The translations under genes and the position numbers were made by a program. 64,000 nucleotides of DNA from CALDTK01 sp045110575 (lineage in GTDB: Bacteria > Bacteroidota > Bacteroidia > Chitinophagales > Saprospiraceae). How positions within the stretch are numbered: position 1 is the first letter of the stretch; each line of letters begins with the position of its first letter. Positions 33,960 through 42,531 of the stretch are shown piece after piece. The notes under the pieces are model-generated. The model was given only the letters and a program-made list of their open reading frames with translations, did no database searches and was not told the origin of the DNA. The DNA lies in NCBI GenBank assembly GCA_045110575.1, contig JBGCGF010000007.1:62001-126000 (forward strand), written 5' to 3'.

Positions 33960-36900
33960 ATGCGACTACTACTTTCGTTTTTCGCACTTTCATTCACGGC
34001 TACACTTTGGGCACAACCCTCTGCAGCCCTGGATGATCCGTTCGCCAATTATGATGAAGCGAGGATGCTTTTTGAAGCAGATGTCTACGGACTCGCTGCT
34101 GAGCGTTTTGCTGATTTCCTGGACGCACCTGCCATCTCTGGTACAGCCCAATTGGACGACGAACGCCAGCAAGCAGAATTGCTTCAAGCACTTTCAGCGC
34201 AGCGTGCTGGACTTCCCGAAGCGACCGTTCTTCTCGAGGCGTTTATTGACAAATACAGCCCCCAACCAATCGCAATCGAAGCCATTAAGCAAGTGGCTGA
34301 CATCGCTTTTGCAGAGAAGGATTATGAGCGTGCTGCTAACTTCTATCAGCGACTACCGCTTAACGGCCTGAGTAAAGAACAGCGCGATGAAGTCCGCTTT
34401 CGATTAGGCTATACCGCCTTTGCTTCGAAGGATTTTGCAACGGCAACTCGATACCTCGGAGACATCCGCGCGAGAGAAGGCCTTTACCAAGAACCTGCAG
34501 CATATTACTTCGCCCTCACCCGCTACTATTCTGGCGATAATGAAGGTGCAAAGCGTGCCTTTGAAAGTTTGAGTAACAGTCAGCGTTACAGCAAAGTGTT
34601 GCCAGGTTACTTGGCTCAGATCTACTTCGCGGACAAAGAATACGAACGTGTAATCTCTTACGCGATGCCAATCGTTGACGGCTTGGGAGCACGCTCGGCC
34701 AGTCAAATCCACCTCCTTATTGGTCGCAGTTACTTTGAGCTTAAGAGCTATAAGGAAGCTCTACCCCACTTAGAATTTTACGCGCAAGCGTCACGTAAAA
34801 TGAGTGCGGCTGACTTTTACCAGCTAGGCTATGCGCAGTATGAAGCAGGTGCCTACAAAGAGGCTGCAGCTAACCTAAAGCAACTTGCCGGTGAGGACAA
34901 TCCACTTGGGCAACAAGCGCTTTACTACCTCGGTAACTCTTACCTCCAGTTGAACCAACTCGAGAATGCACGACCTGCATTCTCAGCAGTTTCTCGCATG
35001 GAGTACGACGACAAGTTGCGCGAAGAAGCGTCATGGAACGTTGCCAAACTCAACTACGAACTTGGCTACAACCAAGAAGCACTTACCGCTCTTCAAAGCA
35101 TTCCTGAAACGTCTGTTTACTACACAGATGCACAAGGCCTTTTGAGTCGTGTGATTTTGACCTCTCATGATTACGTCAAAGCACTTGAGGTCTTGAACAG
35201 CATGAAAACTTTGACACCGGCACTGCGTGAAACGAAGCAACGTGTGCAAGTCCTTCGCGGATTGCAGTTTATGCGTGACCGCAAGTTCGATGATGCGAAT
35301 ACGATGTTTAGTCGCAGTCTAGAAAATGCAAGTGATCCGTACTACAAGGCTTTGGCAAATTACTGGATGGGAGACATTGCCTTTACCAAAGGTGAGATGA
35401 CACAGGCAGCCAAACGCCTCAACACATTCCTTACTACCGCAAAGTCACTTTCGACTGCCCTACCCGATGATTCAAATGTTGGAACAGCGAGCTACCTACT
35501 CGGCTATGTCTACTTGAAGCAAGGAGAATTTGGAGTATCCCTAGGTCACTTCCAAGAAGCGATTGCAGAACTGCGTCGCAGACAACGTCTTTCAGGCGGC
35601 AGTCGTCAGTTCGACAACATGCTCGGCGATGCTGTGATTCGCGGCGGTGATGCGCACTTTAAACGCAACGATTACCCCGCTGCGATGAAGCTCTACCAGG
35701 AGGCAATCGATAAAAAGTACGCGGGTTATGTGTACGCGATTTTCCAGAGTTCAATCATCGAAGGACTCCAAGGTGATGAAACCGAAAAAATCATCGCACT
35801 CGAAACCATTGCGGATACCTATCCTAAATCAGAGTTTGCCGACGAAGCACTTTATGAGTTAGGCGTCACCTACCAATCACTCAACAAGTTGAAGTTGGCG
35901 CACAGCACACTCGAACGTTTGGTAAATGATTATCCAAACTCTTCGATTAAGAACGAAGCGCTCATTCAGCTTGGCTTGGTGAGTTACAACCAGGGCAACA
36001 CCGAGACGGCGATCAACTATTACAAGCAAGTATTTGCGAATCAGCCGAAAGCTGAAGAGGTACGAGTTGCACAAGAAGCATTGCAAGAAATCTACGTGGA
36101 AGACCTTGGTCGCCCAGACGATTACTTCGCTTTCCTGGAAACTGTTCCGGGATTCAAGCTAGACAACTCGGTGCGAGATAGCATCAGTTTTGCGGCAGCT
36201 GAATCACAGTACAACAATGGCAAGTATGACCGTGCGATTGAGCAATACAGTCGCTACATCCTTGAATTCTCTAAGGGTGGATACGCGCTAGAGGCATATC
36301 ACAGGAGAGCAGATAGCTACTTGATTCTCGAGCAATATCCTGAAGCGTTGAAAGACTTCGAGGCGATCATTCAGCGTGGCGAAAACAAGTACTACGAAGA
36401 GTCGCTCAAGAAAGCAGCTCAGATCGCTTACGATGCAGAAGGTGATTTCGACAAAGCATTCCGCTACTACAAGCGACTACTTGAGCTCGACACCGAAACC
36501 TCGAATGATCCTGAAGTACAGCTCATGGCGTTGCGTGCGGCGTATCGGTCAGGCGATAAGAAAGCGGTCGAAGAACTGGCTGCGAAAGTGGCCAATGCTC
36601 CAGGGCTTTCTGCGCAAGACAAAGCGGTTGCTGCGTTTTACAGAGGCAAGATGGCATATGACCGTAAAGATTTCGACACTGCGTTGACGAGTTTCAATAC
36701 AGTGATTCGTGCGCAGAAAAGCACAGAAGCAGCTGCAGAGGCTCGCTTTCTCGTTGCTCGGATTTACTATCTGCAGCGAGAGTTTGATCTAGCCGAAACG
36801 ATCGCTATTGCATCTCAATCACAAAGCACTGGTTACGCGTACTGGGTGGCAAAATCAACCTTGCTACTCGTAGACATCTATCTCGAAAAAGGGGACTACC

Positions 36901-37082
36901 TCTCAGCCAGAGCCTTTGCAGAGGCAATCGTTCTGAATTATAAAGGTGACCCAGCATTAGAGGCCGAAGCTCAACTGAAACTGAAAGAGGTAGAACTCGC
37001 TTCAGCTTCTAACAGCCTGATTGTTCCTACCGATACTACAACCATTGACATGGTTGATCCTGAAACACTTGAAAATAACTAG
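33960..37082 (+). CDS. Large secreted TPR-repeat protein
   Basis: Periplasmic or envelope scaffold of 1040 residues. A signal peptide (MRLLLSFFALSFTATLWAQ) is followed by about twenty TPR-like helix pairs over the whole length, for example LLIGRSYFELKSYKEALPHLE, ALYYLGNSYLQLNQLENA and EALYELGVTYQSLNKLKLA. No enzyme domain. The start is ATG 33960, because an upstream in-frame ATG (33942) would put extra residues before the signal peptide. The next gene, an outer-membrane barrel, starts 1 nt after the stop, so the two are very likely one operon and one assembly. Confidence 0.88.
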   Translation: MRLLLSFFALSFTATLWAQPSAALDDPFANYDEARMLFEADVYGLAAERFADFLDAPAISGTAQLDDERQQAELLQALSAQRAGLPEATVLLEAFIDKYSPQPIAIEAIKQVADIAFAEKDYERAANFYQRLPLNGLSKEQRDEVRFRLGYTAFASKDFATATRYLGDIRAREGLYQEPAAYYFALTRYYSGDNEGAKRAFESLSNSQRYSKVLPGYLAQIYFADKEYERVISYAMPIVDGLGARSASQIHLLIGRSYFELKSYKEALPHLEFYAQASRKMSAADFYQLGYAQYEAGAYKEAAANLKQLAGEDNPLGQQALYYLGNSYLQLNQLENARPAFSAVSRMEYDDKLREEASWNVAKLNYELGYNQEALTALQSIPETSVYYTDAQGLLSRVILTSHDYVKALEVLNSMKTLTPALRETKQRVQVLRGLQFMRDRKFDDANTMFSRSLENASDPYYKALANYWMGDIAFTKGEMTQAAKRLNTFLTTAKSLSTALPDDSNVGTASYLLGYVYLKQGEFGVSLGHFQEAIAELRRRQRLSGGSRQFDNMLGDAVIRGGDAHFKRNDYPAAMKLYQEAIDKKYAGYVYAIFQSSIIEGLQGDETEKIIALETIADTYPKSEFADEALYELGVTYQSLNKLKLAHSTLERLVNDYPNSSIKNEALIQLGLVSYNQGNTETAINYYKQVFANQPKAEEVRVAQEALQEIYVEDLGRPDDYFAFLETVPGFKLDNSVRDSISFAAAESQYNNGKYDRAIEQYSRYILEFSKGGYALEAYHRRADSYLILEQYPEALKDFEAIIQRGENKYYEESLKKAAQIAYDAEGDFDKAFRYYKRLLELDTETSNDPEVQLMALRAAYRSGDKKAVEELAAKVANAPGLSAQDKAVAAFYRGKMAYDRKDFDTALTSFNTVIRAQKSTEAAAEARFLVARIYYLQREFDLAETIAIASQSQSTGYAYWVAKSTLLLVDIYLEKGDYLSARAFAEAIVLNYKGDPALEAEAQLKLKEVELASASNSLIVPTDTTTIDMVDPETLENN

Positions 37083-37083
37083 C

Positions 37084-38736
37084 ATGCGCATTTTCATGCT
37101 CTTTTGCTGCCTTGTTGCAGCTCCGTTCCTTGCGTTTGCGCAAGACACTATTCTACCAGGATCGGAGGTCCGCGTAGAGAAACTTTTCGATGCTCGTCTC
37201 GCTGAGGCAAAGCGCATCGAATTGCGTCCAAGCCTGCCACAGATTGATACCACCCGCGTTCCACAACGCTACGAGGTAATTCCTGTGGTAAGTGACATCA
37301 CGTACGATCCACCGAAGATTCGTCCATTAGCCATTAAGGTGGATGCCCCACCGGCTCCTTATAAGGGCTTTGCAAGAGCTGGTGTAGGCTTTGCTCCTGG
37401 TTGGATAGGCGATGTAGGCTACGTGACACGCAATGAATCTATTGCGCTTCGTGGCGACCTGCACACCTATGGTTTTCAGGCGACGGATGATAGCGATCAG
37501 CGCAACTCAGAAGTCAACGGTCTTCTTGGAGGCACCTATTACGCTGACAATGGACTTGCTGTGGATTTGGATCTAGATTATGACGGACAGCGTTTTCGTT
37601 ACTACGGATTTGAAGAGGCCGTCAACGATACCTCGATGACTCTCACGCCTGAACAAAACCAGCAGTACTTCAGCATTTTCGGGCTGCGTGCAGGCGTTCG
37701 AAATACGAAGCCGACTGAAATTGGAATTGACTATTTCTTCCGCGTGGGTGCTCATTTCTTGAGTGATAATTTCACTACCAAGGAGCGCAATTCGCTCATT
37801 GAACTAGGTGGTCGTAAAGATCTTAATGAACAGTGGTACGCGGAGGCGGAGCTGGAAATTGATTTGACAAGCTTTTCTGCTACTTCGATCATTGAAAACA
37901 CGGGCGGCGACCTCAACAATTATTCGTTCATACCAACTGTTGGCGCACACTTCGACCAACTGGGATTTCGAATAGGTGCGACGATTTCAAATTTTGAAGA
38001 CAATTTCAAGTTCTTCCCAAATGCCGAAGTGAGCTACGGTCTTGGTGGAGGTTTCGTGATTGTTGCCGGTGCAGATGGCGGCTTACGCAAAAACAACTAT
38101 ACCCGTATGACGCGGTATCTCCCCTACCTCGTGCGCGACATAGAATTGCGGAATGCGGAAGAGTATCGTTTCTATGCAGGTGTGCAGGGCCAAACGGCTG
38201 GGGTCAATTACAAGGCTACAGCGAGCTACACCCACATCAACAACTTGGCGATCTACGCACAGGACTCTTTGGAGGTGTATAAGTTCCGTCCAGCCTTTGA
38301 CACAGCAAACGTAATTGGATTGCGTGTTGAGGCCAATATGCCCTTGGCGAACCGTTTCAACGGTCGTCTTCAACTTGATACACGTACGTTCAGTCTCAAC
38401 TCGGCTGAGAAGCCGTACTTGCTTCCTAGTTTCGATGCGCAGGTGCAGGTAAGCTATGAGGTCATCGAGGATAAGTTCACCGCTTCGGCAATTCTAACGG
38501 CGCAGAATGCACTTCCATTCGCTGCTATTGGGCCGACGATTCAGCCAAATCCATTACCTGAATCTGACCTCACCTCTACCCTAGTTGACCTGAGTATTCA
38601 CGGCAACTATTGGTTTGCGAAGAAGGTGGGAGGATTCGTCCAGCTCAACAATTTGTTCAATAACCAGCGTAGGAAGTTCCCTTTCTATCCTGTGTTGGGG
38701 ACGAATGTGATGGCGGGAATTGTGACGCGGTTTTAG
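37084..38736 (+). CDS. Outer-membrane beta-barrel protein (TonB-receptor-like barrel)
   Basis: 550-residue outer-membrane protein. Signal peptide about 1-20 (ending LAFAQ), a proline-rich periplasmic start (to about 90), then alternating strands with frequent aromatic ends (GFARAGVGFAPGWIGDVGY, YRFYAGVQGQTAGVNYKA) and a C-terminal strand ending in Phe. The end NNLFNNQRRKFPFYPVLG resembles the last strands of TonB-dependent receptors, but no plug domain is present. It follows the TPR gene by 1 nt and probably works with it. Cargo unknown. Confidence 0.85.
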   Translation: MRIFMLFCCLVAAPFLAFAQDTILPGSEVRVEKLFDARLAEAKRIELRPSLPQIDTTRVPQRYEVIPVVSDITYDPPKIRPLAIKVDAPPAPYKGFARAGVGFAPGWIGDVGYVTRNESIALRGDLHTYGFQATDDSDQRNSEVNGLLGGTYYADNGLAVDLDLDYDGQRFRYYGFEEAVNDTSMTLTPEQNQQYFSIFGLRAGVRNTKPTEIGIDYFFRVGAHFLSDNFTTKERNSLIELGGRKDLNEQWYAEAELEIDLTSFSATSIIENTGGDLNNYSFIPTVGAHFDQLGFRIGATISNFEDNFKFFPNAEVSYGLGGGFVIVAGADGGLRKNNYTRMTRYLPYLVRDIELRNAEEYRFYAGVQGQTAGVNYKATASYTHINNLAIYAQDSLEVYKFRPAFDTANVIGLRVEANMPLANRFNGRLQLDTRTFSLNSAEKPYLLPSFDAQVQVSYEVIEDKFTASAILTAQNALPFAAIGPTIQPNPLPESDLTSTLVDLSIHGNYWFAKKVGGFVQLNNLFNNQRRKFPFYPVLGTNVMAGIVTRF

Positions 38737-38771
38737 GCTTTCGCTGCGCTGATCTAAAGATTTGCTAAAAC
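38737..38771. repeat. 35-nt element after a stop codon, copy 1
   Basis: Begins right at the barrel gene's stop codon; it shares the 20-mer GCTGCGCTGATCTAAAGATT and 32 of 35 bases with 54640-54674. Its ends (GCTTTCGC and TAAAAC) resemble the two halves of the dispersed 14-mer. Confidence 0.7.
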
Positions 38772-38790
38772 ACAGCGTGATATCTTACGA

Positions 38791-38905
38791 GAGGGCTGGA
38801 AGCCCTCGCTAGGGTGTTTGCGAACCTCCGGCTCGCGTTGAAGAGATCTAGTTCTATTCTTAGTTATTTGAGTCAATTTAGGAGGGTTTCTGCTTGCGCT
38901 AAAAC
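38791..38905. repeat. Two-hairpin intergenic element, copy A
   Basis: Hairpin GAGGGCT/AAGCCCTC, then GCGAACCTCCGGCTCGC, then about 75 nt of similarity to copy B that ends in a degenerate 14-mer (GCTTGCGCTAAAAC, 38892-38905). No gene in it. Confidence 0.75.
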
Positions 38906-38969
38906 AATCAAGCTCCTTCCTATATGTCGAAGCCACCTGAACGAGTCATTTGTGCATCTGATTACATAG

Positions 38970-39467
38970 ATGGGAACGATAAGACAATTAATGCGTGGGC
39001 CGTTTCAGAGTCCTTTAGGCTCTTCTCTTACGGTTGATCATGAGCACAACACTGATCGAAAAACAAATCCGAGGATTTGGGGAGTTCTAGTTTTAGCTAT
39101 TGCAATCCTCACATTCAATACCAGCCCCTTACACGCCCAAGAGGAGCTCGGGTTCATCAACCATGAGGTCCCCCCTTCTTATCCAAATGGAGACAGTGCT
39201 TTAGTTCGATTTTTCAGTGTGAATTTGAATTTCCCTGAAAATGACACTGAAAAATCATCTACTATATTTTTGGGTTTCGACATCGACACCTTTGGACTCG
39301 CAAATTTTAACGCTATTCACCGGCTTCCTGAAGGAGCCAACATTGACTTGTTTGAAGAGGAGTTAAAACGGGTACTCAAGCTTATGCCTGCATGGGAACC
39401 AGGGATTCAATTTGGGACTAAGGTTCAGACGCGGTTCACCATGCCCTATAGAATCTGTTTTCGATGA
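38970..39467 (+). CDS. Secreted TonB C-terminal-like protein
   Basis: 165-residue protein; residues ~90-165 (IFLGFDIDTFGLANFNAIHRL, RVLKLMPAWEPGIQFG, RFTMPYRICF) match the pattern of the TonB C-terminal fold used in Bacteroidota energy transducers. A hydrophobic segment ending PLHAQ near residue 57 looks like a signal or anchor, but it sits unusually far from the start, so the true start may be later, although no better ATG is in frame. No proline-rich linker. It is flanked by copies A and B of the intergenic element. Confidence 0.6.
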   Translation: MGTIRQLMRGPFQSPLGSSLTVDHEHNTDRKTNPRIWGVLVLAIAILTFNTSPLHAQEELGFINHEVPPSYPNGDSALVRFFSVNLNFPENDTEKSSTIFLGFDIDTFGLANFNAIHRLPEGANIDLFEEELKRVLKLMPAWEPGIQFGTKVQTRFTMPYRICFR

Positions 39468-39504
39468 TTTTGAGGTGATGGTTTCAGGTTATGAGGTTTC
39501 AGGT

Positions 39505-39620
39505 GAGGGTTGAAAGCCATTGCTAGAGATGCGTGCCAACCTCCGGCTCGCGTTGAAGAGATCTCATTCCGTTCTTCGTTATTTGAGTCGAGTTAAGAGG
39601 GTTTCTGCTTTCGCCAAAAC
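39505..39620. repeat. Two-hairpin intergenic element, copy B
   Basis: Similar over its whole length to copy A (38791-38905), with CCTCCGGCTCGCGTTGAAGA shared exactly; it ends in a perfect dispersed 14-mer (39607-39620). Confidence 0.8.
39607..39620. repeat. Dispersed 14-mer, copy 8
   Basis: Exact copy at the right end of element B, where element A has a two-mismatch version. Confidence 0.85.
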
Positions 39621-39740
39621 CCTCATCGCGTTGTTTTCGAGGCTGAATTCACCAACTAACAGGAATTAGTCACAACGTCTATTCTGGAGCTAAGAAATGG
39701 GCAATCAATGTACCTTTCGGCCTGCCTAAAGCCGAATACT

Positions 39741-41585
39741 ATGTCTGTCAACACAACGCTAGAATACATTAAGCTTGTACTTCAAAACATGCCATCTGAT
39801 TGGTTGAGTCTGACGACGCACCGGCTAGACATTTATGATGAGCAGCGTGCGAAAACGGAGTTCACCGAGCAGTTTGAAGCGTTGTGCAAGGCTAACAACG
39901 CAGCATCTTCAGCTCTGAGCGAGATTCCTACGGCGTACGACTACATCCGACTCGGTCACCCGTTGTCGTGTGTACTTGAATGGGCCATTGCGCAGTCAAC
40001 AGGGTTGAAGTCAGAGAGTGTCATTAGTTTTTCTTCAGTAGCGACCCCAGTATTGGCGGTACTAAGGAAGAACCTACTCGACAATAAGGCCACACAAATC
40101 TCGTACACGGGCGAGCTACCTGCGGCATTTGATGTAGATGTCATCCGACGCGTGTACGGCTATTCATTTGAGCTAAACCAAGTTGCGAATGTTCAGGATG
40201 TAGCTGGTTTTGACGGAAGTACAATTTTCCTCTCTCAGGAAGATCAAATCTCGACTGGCGCTCTAAACGCGAACGTTGACTTCTGCGTCAACCTGTATCC
40301 TGAGCTTGGAAGTATGCTTTTGGTGAACGGTGAGCAGAATGAGAGTTATATCTCAGACATCCAGCACGTGAGGAGAAGGGAGACCATTGCAATGACACCA
40401 GCAAATAGCCTGGTAGCATTGAGAGCAATGGTTGAGCAGTCAGCCTTCAAGAGTAAGCAATTCAATCTCGAAGCTGATAAGGCGGCCGTTCTGAATTGCA
40501 TCAAAGAAGTGACAGGGACAGAGCTCACGCCACTCGTTGGTTCAAGTGGACTGTCTATTCAGTACGCGATCATGATGGGATTGGTGCATGATGCGTTAGA
40601 CAACCACCCCGGAAAAGCGATCAAGATCATCGTTCCTCCAAACTGCTATGGTGGCACAAATGACCAAGCTCGACGCGTTGCGGCATGCCTCGACAATGTC
40701 GAAGTAGTTGACCTTCCCGTGGATGGCGACAATGACATGGTTCAGAGTGTGAACACGGTCCTTGCAAAGATTGCGATCGAAGATGCTGTGCCGTACATCA
40801 TCGCTGAGATTCCTACGAATCCACGTGTTGAGGTTCCAGACCTTGAGCAGCTAAAAGCGGCCCTGAGCAAGGAGCGCAAAACAGCTTTTGGCGACATTGC
40901 GATCGATCCAGTATTCATCTTAGATCAGACGTTCTGTCCTAATGTTCACTTCCTTGGAGAAGGAGAAATCCTCTCTACTGTTCGGACGATCTCTTATGCG
41001 AGTGGTTCGAAGTTTCCAAGTGGAGGCCGCTGTACGGCTGGCTACTGTGTCGGAAATAATAAGGTCGCGGCGTTGATGGAAAAAATCGACTTGCACTTGC
41101 GCCTGTGCGACAATCAAGCGACCAATCTTCAGATGGAGATTCTAGCCGAGCAGTTGCCGTCTATGAATCAGCGCATTGCTGATGCGTACACAAATACGCG
41201 TTCGTTTGTCAGTTTCATTGAAGAGGTACTTCCTGCGGCGAAGATCAATTTCGTTTCGGAAGAGCTAGCGGCACAGGGCTTCACGCCTTCTGTCTTTTCG
41301 TTAGACCTTCCAACCAAAGGTGATACGGCCGAAGAAAAAGAAGCGTACAAGCGCGCCTTGAATCACAAGTTGATCGGTATGATGATCACGGAGATTCCAA
41401 CCGAGAGCAAGTACTGCGTGAGTTACGGTCAGCTAAAGGGCTGCTATTGGACGATTCCAGCAACCTCAACCCAAGGAACCACCAAAGAAGGTGACAAGGA
41501 TTACATCGCACGGGTGTCACTCTCTGCCAATATGGATTTGGAGAAGCACAAGCAGGTGTTTAGGAACTTTGTGGGGGCGGTGTAA
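39741..41585 (+). CDS. PLP-dependent Cys/Met-metabolism-type enzyme
   Basis: Fold-type I pyridoxal phosphate enzyme related to the cystathionine gamma-synthase/lyase group. The PLP lysine lies in SYASGSKFPSGGRCTAGY, preceded by DPVFILDQTF with the aspartate that meets the pyridine ring and by IIVPPNCYGGTNDQ at the phosphate end. At 614 residues it is about 200 longer than usual: residues 1-220 are extra and not recognisable. Start at 39741 (MSVNTTLEY), not the in-frame ATG 33 nt upstream. Reaction not assignable. Confidence 0.8.
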   Translation: MSVNTTLEYIKLVLQNMPSDWLSLTTHRLDIYDEQRAKTEFTEQFEALCKANNAASSALSEIPTAYDYIRLGHPLSCVLEWAIAQSTGLKSESVISFSSVATPVLAVLRKNLLDNKATQISYTGELPAAFDVDVIRRVYGYSFELNQVANVQDVAGFDGSTIFLSQEDQISTGALNANVDFCVNLYPELGSMLLVNGEQNESYISDIQHVRRRETIAMTPANSLVALRAMVEQSAFKSKQFNLEADKAAVLNCIKEVTGTELTPLVGSSGLSIQYAIMMGLVHDALDNHPGKAIKIIVPPNCYGGTNDQARRVAACLDNVEVVDLPVDGDNDMVQSVNTVLAKIAIEDAVPYIIAEIPTNPRVEVPDLEQLKAALSKERKTAFGDIAIDPVFILDQTFCPNVHFLGEGEILSTVRTISYASGSKFPSGGRCTAGYCVGNNKVAALMEKIDLHLRLCDNQATNLQMEILAEQLPSMNQRIADAYTNTRSFVSFIEEVLPAAKINFVSEELAAQGFTPSVFSLDLPTKGDTAEEKEAYKRALNHKLIGMMITEIPTESKYCVSYGQLKGCYWTIPATSTQGTTKEGDKDYIARVSLSANMDLEKHKQVFRNFVGAV

Positions 41586-41635
41586 GGGTACGAGGAATGA
41601 TAATAAATGGACGAAGGCGGAACAGAGATTGAGCG

Positions 41636-41682
41636 GAGGGCTAAAAGCCCTCGCTAGAGATAGGTGCGAACCTCCGGCTCGC
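41636..41682. repeat. Two-hairpin intergenic element, copy C (short)
   Basis: Contains GAGGGCTAAAAGCCCTCGCT and GCGAACCTCCGGCTCGC as in copies A and B but lacks their downstream half. It lies 50 nt after the PLP-enzyme gene. Confidence 0.75.
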
Positions 41683-41838
41683 TTTGGATATTTGGACGCG
41701 CTTTTCTTGTGGAGTGACCTAATCTGTTAAACCTTTGGAGGCCTGACAGGGTATGTTCTAGAGGTTCTTTATTCCCGCAATCGATAAGATTTTCCGATCT
41801 GGATGCAGCTATATTTGCGCGTCGAAAAGACGCCCTCT

Positions 41839-42357
41839 ATGCAAATCCTCAAAACCCACTACCATCCTGACGTGAAGGACCTAGACGCAAAGTCTGTGTT
41901 TACGCGACTTTCCACGCGGAGTATTGCGGTTCAAGGAGAGTCCATCTTACTGATGTACACTGCGCGATATGAGGACTACAGTCTTCCTGGAGGAGGGCTA
42001 GATGAAGGAGAGGACCAACTCACAGGTATGGCCCGTGAGCTTCAAGAAGAGACCGGCGCTCAAGACATAAAGAACATCAAGCCATTCGGTATTTACGAGG
42101 AGTATCGCCCTTGGTACAAGCCAGACCATGACATCCAGCACATGATCTCGTATTGCTATACCTGCGAGATCAGCAAAGAACTCGGGGCATCGAACCTGGA
42201 GTCTTACGAGACCAACAATGGCATGAAGGCCGTCTGGATGAACATTTATGAGGCCATCAAACACAACAAGCAAACGATGGCTTCGAGTGAGAAGAAGGGT
42301 ATGTCGATTGAGCGGGAGACGTTTCTGCTGGAGTTGATTGCTGAGGAGTTGGGTTAG
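41839..42357 (+). CDS. Nudix hydrolase
   Basis: 172-residue Nudix pyrophosphohydrolase. The Nudix box is intact: G-x5-E-x7-REL-x-EE-x-G, seen in GLDEGEDQLTGMARELQEET. Ahead of it, STRSIAVQGESILLMYTARYEDYSLPGGG is the usual first strand pair. The ATG at 41839 (MQILKTHYHPD) is preferred to one at 41803, since an exact TATATTTG promoter box (41811-41818) lies between them. Substrate unknown. Confidence 0.9.
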   Translation: MQILKTHYHPDVKDLDAKSVFTRLSTRSIAVQGESILLMYTARYEDYSLPGGGLDEGEDQLTGMARELQEETGAQDIKNIKPFGIYEEYRPWYKPDHDIQHMISYCYTCEISKELGASNLESYETNNGMKAVWMNIYEAIKHNKQTMASSEKKGMSIERETFLLELIAEELG

Positions 42358-42493
42358 CGATTGGTTTAAAACTCGCCTAGCTTCAATTTCCAACCAAATA
42401 ATGAACGAAAATCTTGGTCAAACTAAGTCCGTTGCGCTTTAAACCGAATCAACACTGCCATCTTAATGCAAAAATGCCAACTCTAAATTTTAT

Positions 42494-42531
42494 CCCCGCA
42501 AATGTAGCATACAGATGCTATATTTGCGGGG
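42494..42531. promoter_or_regulatory. 38-bp hairpin/operator over the DUF4143 promoter
   Basis: CCCCGCAAAT and ATTTGCGGGG form perfect outer arms, TAGCAT/ATGCTA inner arms, with a 4-nt loop and one mismatch. The hairpin contains the exact -7 box TATATTTG (42519-42526) and ends on the base before the ATG at 42532. Confidence 0.8.
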
